Positions 32,912-39,014 of a stretch of 39,014 bases of DNA are shown piece after piece; the first letter of the stretch is position 1; each line of letters opens with the position of its first letter. The notes below the pieces were generated by a model. It saw only the letters and a program-made list of their open reading frames with translations, did not search any database and had not been told where the DNA came from. This stretch comes from an uncultured Bacteroidota bacterium (GTDB taxonomy: Bacteria > Bacteroidota > Bacteroidia > Bacteroidales > CG2-30-32-10). A program made the translations under genes and the position numbers. Location: positions 1 to 39,014 of the forward strand of contig CAISZK010000413.1 of assembly GCA_903889915.1 (NCBI GenBank). Reading direction: 5' to 3'.

Positions 32912-34882
32912 ATGAAAAACCTTATCATTACTGCTGTCTGCTTATGCCTGATATTTAATTTCACTGAAAACCTGTCAGCACAAACTATCCATCCGTTTCC
33001 ACAAAAAGAGTTGAACGACCTTACTGCAGCAAGGCTTAAACAAAACAATATGCAACCTGTTCTGAAAAGCATAAGCGAAACTCCGGCTCAGCATTCAGTA
33101 TTCAAAACACTTCAACAATTGCAGGTAAAAAACATTTTCAAAAATCATTCTCCAACTTCCATTGATACCATTACCATAGGTGGCGATACTTTGATTGTCG
33201 GTTACACGCCAAATGACACATTGAGAATTACCGGCAACTGGACACATATTGGCCCCATCATCGTTTTGAACAGCGGTGTCCTGATCTTTAAACATGCGAA
33301 TGCAACCATTGTAGGCGACATCTATGTGGCAGGTCATGGAAAAGCTTTCTCCGATTCCTCATCAATTTATCTCCCCCAGCAATATTTGTATCAGCGAAGC
33401 ATCGTGGTGGTGCAGAATGGATATTTGAATTTTTCTAATACTGTTTTTAATTATGGCGGATTTTCGCACAGCTTCGTGGTGCGCGATTCTGCAAATGCTT
33501 TTCTGACGAACATCACGAACAATGATTACACCACTACCGGTTTGAACGGACATGCCAATCTGACAATCAATGGCAATAATCTAACAGGTGAATTTATCAT
33601 AGACGATTATGTAAACCTCCATCTCAGGCATGCTACAAATGCACTGTTGTGGCATCAGTTCCCCGACACTGCTGTCATCAATCACAGCTTTCCGAACGGA
33701 ACCACTGTGAATTCATACGTCTTCAACAAAACCACACCCGGAGTAAGCGGTATAGAATACAATGTTCAGGTTGATACTTCTTATAATATCCAGTGGTCGC
33801 TGATGCCCGTTAATGGTTCGACTGTGACAATTTCAAATTCCACTGTTCGCGCCGTGGGGCTTTGGTTTATGGGTGCAGATAGCTGCACTGTGTCAGGATT
33901 GGTGAACAATTCAAACTATTCGAATTTCACAGCTCCACTGACCGACCGCAATCTTCAGTTTATTAATTCCAGCGTGCAGACATGGAGTTTGTACCCTATG
34001 CAGAGTTCTGTGGTCAATCTTTCAGGAAGTATCGTTGGCGAAATCGGAACTGAAGGAACTTCCAAACTCACTGGTACAGGTTATGTGGTGGATGGTTCCG
34101 GGGGTTATTGCTGGTCGTCGGATTTTTCTTTTCTGATAAACTCGAACACAACGGTTACTTCATTTGTACGAAGCGAAAGAAATTCATTTCAGATTTTTGC
34201 TTATTGCACTGAGAGCAATGGGGTGCCTACTGCAATCGGGCAATCATTATTGATGGTAGTGCAAAGTATGATTCCGCAGAACCCTGTTCCTTATGATGCA
34301 AGTTGCGTTTGGTTCGCCAACATTTCTCAGCCTTCAAGCGCTTATGTTGATTCCACAGTCTCCATAGTAGGTTCGGCGTTTATCAACAAGACAGCAATAA
34401 GTCCTTATATGGATTTTGGAAGTTACCGTGTATGGTATCAAAAATCAGGTGACACAGTCTGGACAGCAATCAACAATCCTGTCTTCACAAAAGTGGATAA
34501 TAACATTCTTGCATCATGGAACACACACGGACTTACAGCAGGTGCATACGTTCTTCGCCTGGATATGCGCGACAACCTCACAGACACTGTGGATGCAATT
34601 AAAGGAGTAAATCTTCTGCCTGAAATTCTTTTATCAGATGGGGAAACAATGTCTGAAAATAAAATCAGCATTTATCCGAATCCCGCAACGGATGTACTAA
34701 ACATCAGCACCGGTCTCAAAGCTACAATTGAAATTTCAAATATTGAAGGACAAATTTTAAAAAGTCAGAACACAAATGAAAACACTATTCCTATTGACAT
34801 ATCAGACTTTTCGCGGGGGATGTATTTTGTGAATATTGTTACTACAGAAAGAAGGGTTGTGGAAAAGTTTATTAAAGAATAA
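32912..34882 (+). CDS. Secreted T9SS-sorted beta-helix-like protein
   Basis: A 656-residue protein. Signal peptide ends near ENLSAQ. The middle (about 80-420) is built of short strands with Asn/Thr/Ser turns (GVLIFKHANATIVGDIYVAG, SVVNLSGSIVGEIGTEG), suggestive of a right-handed beta-helix. A fibronectin/Ig-like segment follows (YMDFGSYRVWYQKSGDTVWT). The C-terminus is a type A sorting domain (NKISIYPNPATDVLNIS, GMYFVNIVTTERR, ending KFIKE). Secreted and cell-surface anchored by family rule. The substrate is unknown; no polysaccharide-enzyme motif was recognised. Confidence 0.87.
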   Translation: MKNLIITAVCLCLIFNFTENLSAQTIHPFPQKELNDLTAARLKQNNMQPVLKSISETPAQHSVFKTLQQLQVKNIFKNHSPTSIDTITIGGDTLIVGYTPNDTLRITGNWTHIGPIIVLNSGVLIFKHANATIVGDIYVAGHGKAFSDSSSIYLPQQYLYQRSIVVVQNGYLNFSNTVFNYGGFSHSFVVRDSANAFLTNITNNDYTTTGLNGHANLTINGNNLTGEFIIDDYVNLHLRHATNALLWHQFPDTAVINHSFPNGTTVNSYVFNKTTPGVSGIEYNVQVDTSYNIQWSLMPVNGSTVTISNSTVRAVGLWFMGADSCTVSGLVNNSNYSNFTAPLTDRNLQFINSSVQTWSLYPMQSSVVNLSGSIVGEIGTEGTSKLTGTGYVVDGSGGYCWSSDFSFLINSNTTVTSFVRSERNSFQIFAYCTESNGVPTAIGQSLLMVVQSMIPQNPVPYDASCVWFANISQPSSAYVDSTVSIVGSAFINKTAISPYMDFGSYRVWYQKSGDTVWTAINNPVFTKVDNNILASWNTHGLTAGAYVLRLDMRDNLTDTVDAIKGVNLLPEILLSDGETMSENKISIYPNPATDVLNISTGLKATIEISNIEGQILKSQNTNENTIPIDISDFSRGMYFVNIVTTERRVVEKFIKE

Positions 34883-34892
34883 AATGCTACAA

Positions 34893-34930
34893 GAAAAAGT
34901 CCGGGTGCGACTCAAAGTCGCGCCCGGACT
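34893..34930 (-). terminator. Intrinsic terminator for the DUF4139 gene
   Basis: Stem AGTCCGGGTGCGA / TCGCGCCCGGACT (34898-34910 and 34918-34930, one G-T pair). On the minus strand it is followed by TTTTTCTT. It lies between convergent genes and could act in both directions, but the T-run favours the minus strand. Confidence 0.85.
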
Positions 34931-34968
34931 AATGCTCTTAGAGGTATCCAATCTTAGGAAACCGTTTT

Positions 34969-36600
34969 TTATTCTACATAAACGCTCTTGTCTTTTGGAT
35001 ATTTTACGGTATAGGAAAACTTGAGTTTTTTAGTTTCTGCACTCGCCAGCTTCATTGTCCATTTGAGCGAACCTGTTGTTTCATCATAGGCTGCTTCAGG
35101 AGAATCGCCTTTTTCAATTTCAATTTGCTTGTCAGTTGTCAGAGGTATCTGATCTTCCACAACAATATTTACAGGCGTCTTCTTTTTATTTCTCACATCT
35201 ATTTCCCATGCCACAGCCACCTTGCGATTGGCGCCAACAAGTTTGGTTGAAGAAAACTCTTTTTGTTTAACTCTTGTCACCACTATATTTTCATCACGGC
35301 CTAAGGAAAAGTCAATAGTGTCTTTTGTGTTTTTCACGTCGAGATACGATTTGCCAATGTAGGTTCCTTCAAAATAAAGATTGATATATCCTGATAAGAG
35401 GTTGTAATTTTCCCAGCCTGTAACCTTCGCAAGCAGGAATGCTGAAGGATCAAGTTTTGGTGCGCAATAGTACTGATAGGTTGCAGGCAAAGTGTTGCTC
35501 TGTATATCTACAACTGTGTTTTTGCCGCCTGAATTTATTGTGTAAGGAATGCTGATGTCAAATTCAAAATTTGTCGCATTTACATCAACAGATGTATAAC
35601 TTGAAGTGGTCTCAGCTTTCACAGGTGTGTACATTTGTGCTTTCGGTGCATTGGATTTATCTTCACTCTTTTTTGTCTCCTGGTCAGCAGTAACTGTTAC
35701 TTCGTTCATAGTACGGTAATCAGAAGTGTAGTTATTATAAATGTAGAGGTACCAAGGGTTGATGATTGGTTTTGATCCCGATTGTGTCGGATTTCCTGTT
35801 GACAATGTCAGCGTAACATTTTTCCAGTCTTCGCCTGTTGTCTGGTAAACGTTGGCTTTATAATCAAGTGATATCGGACTGTCAACATTGGTTGCACGCA
35901 AATCATACGTGGCATACCAGTAGGCTCCGGAGACTGCATAGGTCAGTTCAAATGTAGCGGCAACCCTTGTCTTGGCTGAAACGGCAACAGTGATCTCACT
36001 TGTCGGAATGTTCAGTTTTGCATTTTCTGTAGCGAGCTGGCTTGTTACTTTTGTAATGTTCTCTTTAATTTTGATGATCTTCGCATTTGTGATAAGCAAT
36101 TTTGAACTGATGTCAGCAAGGTGTGTGCGGAAATAGTCAGCCAGCGTTTTAACATCCTCAACTTTGACTCCGGTATTTGCTCCGCCTATTGCCTGATTTG
36201 CGATGATCATTGTCTTTTCTTCAGTATAGACATTGAGCATGCTCTGCTGAAACAGTAGTTGTGTGTTGTACGACTCAAGCGAATCTTCCATCACCTGCAC
36301 TTCTTTTGTCTTCGTTTGTGAACTTAAATAATCGAGTTGTTCCGACACAGAAAGTATGGTAAAATCACCGGTCCCTTTTACCTGGATACTCGAAGCATTT
36401 ACATATTGTGACAATCCTCCGAATACAAAGTACGATTGCCCGGCAGGTATTGTTGCGCTGGCTGTTCTTGTTACCTGTGCACCGCTAAGGAAAACGGTGA
36501 CCTTTGTTATTTCCGACTTAACCGGTATTTTATCATCATCAGCTTTTGTGACCATGTTCATGCCCAGGACCAGCATGAGTGTTAATGCAATGTTTTTCAT
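34969..36600 (-). CDS. DUF4139 (mucoidy inhibitor MuiA-like) protein
   Basis: A 543-residue secreted protein. Signal peptide about 1-20 (LMLVLGMNMVTKA). The N-terminal domain begins ITKVTVFLSGAQVTRTASATIPAGQ, a hallmark of the DUF4140/DUF4139 pair. A helical coiled segment spans about 95-195. The DUF4139 beta domain has FELTYAVSGAYWYATYDLRA and DWKNVTLTLSTGNP. The C-terminus has VEDQIPLTTDKQIEIE and ends with LKWTMKLASAETKKLKFSY. Sometimes annotated as MuiA. Biochemical function unknown. Monocistronic, with a clear terminator. Confidence 0.88.
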   Translation of the reverse strand: MKNIALTLMLVLGMNMVTKADDDKIPVKSEITKVTVFLSGAQVTRTASATIPAGQSYFVFGGLSQYVNASSIQVKGTGDFTILSVSEQLDYLSSQTKTKEVQVMEDSLESYNTQLLFQQSMLNVYTEEKTMIIANQAIGGANTGVKVEDVKTLADYFRTHLADISSKLLITNAKIIKIKENITKVTSQLATENAKLNIPTSEITVAVSAKTRVAATFELTYAVSGAYWYATYDLRATNVDSPISLDYKANVYQTTGEDWKNVTLTLSTGNPTQSGSKPIINPWYLYIYNNYTSDYRTMNEVTVTADQETKKSEDKSNAPKAQMYTPVKAETTSSYTSVDVNATNFEFDISIPYTINSGGKNTVVDIQSNTLPATYQYYCAPKLDPSAFLLAKVTGWENYNLLSGYINLYFEGTYIGKSYLDVKNTKDTIDFSLGRDENIVVTRVKQKEFSSTKLVGANRKVAVAWEIDVRNKKKTPVNIVVEDQIPLTTDKQIEIEKGDSPEAAYDETTGSLKWTMKLASAETKKLKFSYTVKYPKDKSVYVE

Positions 36601-36775
36601 AATTTCAATTTTTATTATTTTAATAATAGGATGCAGGAATTTAAAATTTTCACAAACTTAATTAATAAAATTCAGATGGACCTGTTTTTTATTTCATGCA
36701 GATTAGTATTTTTGTATTCATTCTAAGCAGGCATTTTCAATGAAAATTGTCATTAAATCAATAAATAAAGTCATT

Positions 36776-37435
36776 ATGAAAAAAACATTTTTAGCAAGCG
36801 TAATTTTATTGACTTCATTATTTGTGTCAGCACAAAAAATCGAAGTAAAGGAAGACAACGTAAAAATCGGGGGAGCAAAAAACCCGGCTCTTGTAGTTAC
36901 AATTTACGAAGCAGACAAATCCACAGTTGAAAAAGCATGGAAAAGTCTGATGAAAGATTATGGCGCCAAGGTTACGAACAAAGATGAAATTTTTGCGGAC
37001 AATGCCACCATAAAAGATATGTCAGCGAATACAGTTGATGTATATGCCACAGCCGAAGAAAAAGACAACACCATTGTATTCACGGTTGCCTTCGATCTTG
37101 GAGGTGCATTTGTGAGTTCTTCAACCCATTCCGATCAATATAAAGTTGCAGAAAAATTGGTGAGAAAGTTTGCTGTTGATGTGAGCAAAGAAGCTGTTGA
37201 AGCTAAACTCGCAGCAGAAAAGAAAAAACAAAAAGAACTTGAAAGCGACCTCGCCGACCTTGTAAAAGAAAAAGCAAAACTTACAGATGCAATTGCAGAA
37301 TACAATAAAAAAATTGCAGATGCTCAAAAGAAAATTGAGACCAATACAACAGATCAGGATGCAGCAACCAAGGCCATTGAAACGCAGACAAAGGCCGTTG
37401 AACTGGTTCAAAAAAAGCTGGACAGCATTAAGTAA
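36776..37435 (+). CDS. Secreted coiled-coil protein, unknown
   Basis: A 219-residue protein from ATG 36776, where a clean signal peptide begins (MKKTFLASVILLTSLFVSAQ); the frame extends 12 codons upstream without adding a sensible start. An alpha/beta domain (about 20-130) reads VVTIYEADKSTVEKAWKSLMKDYGAKV. A long Lys/Glu/Ala-rich coiled coil runs from about 140 to 219 (LAAEKKKQKELESDLADLVKEK). Likely periplasmic. I recognise no named family. A TATTTTTG box lies at 36707-36714, 61 nt upstream. Confidence 0.75.
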   Translation: MKKTFLASVILLTSLFVSAQKIEVKEDNVKIGGAKNPALVVTIYEADKSTVEKAWKSLMKDYGAKVTNKDEIFADNATIKDMSANTVDVYATAEEKDNTIVFTVAFDLGGAFVSSSTHSDQYKVAEKLVRKFAVDVSKEAVEAKLAAEKKKQKELESDLADLVKEKAKLTDAIAEYNKKIADAQKKIETNTTDQDAATKAIETQTKAVELVQKKLDSIK

Positions 37436-37550
37436 ACCATTGTTTCCGATGACCCGCTAATTGAAAATTTCGAAATAATTTCTCAATACCTTTTCACAAA
37501 AGTTTCAGGTAGAAAATTGAGTTTACTCCAAAAAGTAATAAATGTGAAAA

Positions 37551-37722
37551 TTACCACTAAAACACAAATACACTTCACCCCGTGGGATAGCGCTGTTTTA
37601 AAGATACTCATTAAATCTAAAACATATCCAACGGGGTAAAAAACACAAAATGCAAGTTTTTTATAAAATACAATTTTGTAGTCTCGCATGTGCGGGATGG
37701 TGTTTTCGTGTTTTTGTGGTAA
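37551..37722. repeat. MITE-like nested inverted-repeat element
   Basis: Outer arms TTACCACTAAAACACAAATA (37551-37570, matching on to 37572) and, inverted, ending TTTTTGTGGTAA (37701-37722), about 19 of 22 paired. Nested inside is a second inverted pair ACCCCGTGGGAT (37577-37588) and ATCCAACGGGGT (37626-37637), and a small palindrome CGCATGTGCG (37685-37694). The 172-bp element holds no gene. The remaining parts of 37436-37811 show nothing recognisable. Confidence 0.75.
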
Positions 37723-37811
37723 AAAGGACTTATCGAAGTGGACTCAAAATTTAATTTCAAATTTTCTACCCCGTATTGTGGCCGGATCTTTCTAACAATA
37801 TTTTCAAATTG

Positions 37812-38408
37812 ATGTTATCGAAATTCAAAATATTTTTTTTCCTGACCACGCTTTTATTCTCAGCAATACTGAGAGGACAGAACATTGACATCAGGATACT
37901 CAAATCAATTAATAAACCCTGCAATCCACCTGCTGACAAATTCTGGCATATTGTTTCGGACACAAAAACAACCGTTGCAATCGCCACACCACTGACCATG
38001 TTTGCAACCGGACTGGCCATTCACAGCAATGATCTGCAAAGGAACTCATACTTTTCATGCACATCCATATTTCTTGCAGCAGGTCTTTCATCAACCCTGA
38101 AAATAATTTTCAGGAGACACAGACCATATTTCACTTATTCCGACATCATCGTTAAAAAAAGTAATTCCGGGAAATATTCATTCCCTTCGGGTCATACTAC
38201 CATGGCTTTTGCCACTGCCACCGCATTGAGCCTGTCATTTCCCAAATGGTATGTCGTTGTTCCGTCCTATGGTTATGCAGCCGCTGTGGCGTTCTCGCGC
38301 ATGTATCTGGGTGTGCATTACCCTACAGATATTCTCGGTGGTATGATCCTCGGAATAGGCACTTCATTCCTTGTTTTTAAATCGGAGAAATGTTTATTGA
38401 AAAAATAA
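37812..38408 (+). CDS. PAP2-family phosphatase
   Basis: A 198-residue protein from ATG 37812 with an N-terminal hydrophobic signal or anchor (KIFFFLTTLLFSAILRGQ). The three acid phosphatase motifs are present: KIIFRRHRP, PSGHTTM, and SRMYLGVHYPTDILGG with the catalytic His. The helices between them fit a membrane lipid phosphatase (type 2 phosphatidic acid phosphatase), such as undecaprenyl diphosphate, lipid A or phosphatidylglycerophosphate phosphatases. The specific substrate is not readable. Confidence 0.9.
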   Translation: MLSKFKIFFFLTTLLFSAILRGQNIDIRILKSINKPCNPPADKFWHIVSDTKTTVAIATPLTMFATGLAIHSNDLQRNSYFSCTSIFLAAGLSSTLKIIFRRHRPYFTYSDIIVKKSNSGKYSFPSGHTTMAFATATALSLSFPKWYVVVPSYGYAAAVAFSRMYLGVHYPTDILGGMILGIGTSFLVFKSEKCLLKK

Positions 38409-38411
38409 ATT

Positions 38412-38419
38412 TACATTTG
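38412..38419 (+). promoter_or_regulatory. Candidate -7 box upstream of the small secreted protein
   Basis: TACATTTG matches TAnnTTTG, 24 nt before the ATG at 38444. No convincing -33 box. Confidence 0.35.
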
Positions 38420-38443
38420 TATCAATAGAAATCGTACAATTTT

Positions 38444-38851
38444 ATGAAATATCTCTTACTGCCTTTGTTCTGCATCATTTTTCAGTTGCATGTATTTTCA
38501 CAGAAAAATTACACCTTCATCCGTGAAGCTGATTTAACAGGGAAGCAACAGGCTGCCTGGTATAGCTTTGATACCACATGGAAAAAACATATTTTTCCAG
38601 GCTGCCTCCTTGAAAATCATTTAAAACTTAGTTGCGCACATTGCGATAACATTTACATTGATGTAAAACTAAAAATTGATTCAACAGGGAAACTTGTCAG
38701 TTATGAAAAGACAGGTGGCGAAATGTGCGGACAGGAGGTGACAGACAAACTCGTCAAATGTTTCCTCGATTTTTTCTACTTCCTCGAATTCCCGCCGGAA
38801 CTCAGAAATGTTATTCTCGAAGTAAAGCTGGGAAGTAGCCTGAAATGCTGA
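38444..38851 (+). CDS. Small secreted protein, unknown
   Basis: A 135-residue protein with signal peptide YLLLPLFCIIFQLHVFSQ. The mature part has Cys in several places (GCLLEN, SCAHCDN, EMCGQE, VKCFLDF), which could form disulphides. CAHC lacks a following His, so it is not a haem site. The C-terminal half (IYIDVKLKIDSTGKLVSYEKTG) hints at a TonB C-terminal-like strand-helix pattern, but this is not firm. It lies 35 bp after the PAP2 gene and a transposase remnant follows. Confidence 0.7.
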   Translation: MKYLLLPLFCIIFQLHVFSQKNYTFIREADLTGKQQAAWYSFDTTWKKHIFPGCLLENHLKLSCAHCDNIYIDVKLKIDSTGKLVSYEKTGGEMCGQEVTDKLVKCFLDFFYFLEFPPELRNVILEVKLGSSLKC

Positions 38852-38867
38852 AACCACTATTTTTTTA

Positions 38868-39011
38868 ATTGACTTTTTTAATCAAAAGCTGAATTATATC
38901 CACATGAACCCGGTAAGAGCAGAAATTGTTACTGAACCGCATCATTACCTGTATAGCTCAGCATTAAATTATGCAGGTGAAAAGGGATTGTTAGATGTTT
39001 TATTTATTTAA
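38868..39011 (+). pseudogene. 3' remnant of a Y1 (IS200-like, RAYT) transposase
   Basis: The frame IDFFNQKLNYIHMNPVRAEI, then VTEPHHYLYSSALNYAGEKG, is the conserved C-terminus of REP-associated tyrosine (Y1) transposases, where YIHxNPVRAxxV and YxYSSAxxY are signature blocks. It runs to TAA at 39009-39011. The catalytic His and Tyr region is absent; a stop at 38841 and the end of the previous gene lie directly upstream. Thus only about 47 codons survive. Confidence 0.85.
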
Positions 39012-39014
39012 AAA

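Noticed and set aside
36740-36775. Twelve-codon upstream extension of the coiled-coil secreted protein
   Set aside because: A normal signal peptide begins at the ATG at 36776; the extension would bury it.
38444-38851. Haem site CAHC in the small secreted protein
   Set aside because: The residue after the second Cys is Asp, not His, so the CXXCH rule is not met.
1-39014. tRNA, rRNA or replication origin
   Set aside because: No cloverleaf, rRNA core text or DnaA-box cluster was seen on either strand by reading. A covariance-model scan would be decisive.

Overview
The window looks like a chromosomal fragment of an uncultured or lesser-known member of the Bacteroidetes (Bacteroidota). Signs are three secreted proteins with type IX secretion (T9SS) C-terminal sorting domains, TAnnTTTG-type promoter boxes, weak Shine-Dalgarno sequences, a DUF5777/YceI/cytochrome cassette, a Bacteroidetes-type Crp/Fnr regulator, and a DUF2520-KdsC-UbiA-Maf gene row. 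No rRNA, tRNA, CRISPR array or intact transposase was seen. The nearest relatives cannot be named from this sequence alone.

Layout. 1-2133: 3' end of a large T9SS surface protein. 2134-2660: tandem and palindromic repeats. 2661-5702 (minus): five-gene envelope cassette of two haem-motif lipoproteins, an OB-fold protein, a YceI protein and a DUF5777 barrel. 6301-18462 (plus): chemosensory operon cheW-cheR(TPR)-cheW-mcp, a second cheW-cheW-mcp copy, then cheA(REC)-cheB-REC/histidine kinase. 18463-19145: a 21-bp minisatellite and a palindromic repeat. 19146-23560: visibly A+T-rich accessory stretch with a GT-C-like membrane protein, small unknowns, and a Crp/Fnr-ferredoxin-DUF4405 redox module between near-identical direct repeats. 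23567-25404 (minus): an unknown gene and a T9SS protein. 26124-27991 (minus): SirB1-like protein and nucleoside phosphorylase. 28104-32687 (plus): Usp, the DUF2520-kdsC-ubiA-maf row and an ArsR-like regulator. 32912-38851: T9SS protein, DUF4139 protein, coiled-coil secreted protein, PAP2 phosphatase and a small secreted protein. 38868-39011: 3' remnant of a Y1/RAYT-type transposase.

How the genes work together. The chemosensory operon matches the Wsp-type logic known from Pseudomonas: two CheWs, one with an N-terminal extension, a CheR with TPRs, an MCP, a CheA with a fused receiver, and CheB. The last gene is a receiver-histidine kinase instead of the diguanylate cyclase WspR. Its front half was duplicated. 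The second copy lost cheR, leaving an in-frame 15-codon scar, and the two receptors differ by exactly 42 residues (six heptads) in the HAMP region. These points are read directly from the sequence and are the strongest findings.

The second theme is repeats. All the main tandem arrays have periods of 7 or 21 bp, and several abut start or stop codons. Five copies of a two-hairpin palindromic element have two stem versions that differ by compensated changes. With the RAYT remnant at the right end, this suggests a REP/RAYT-like history.
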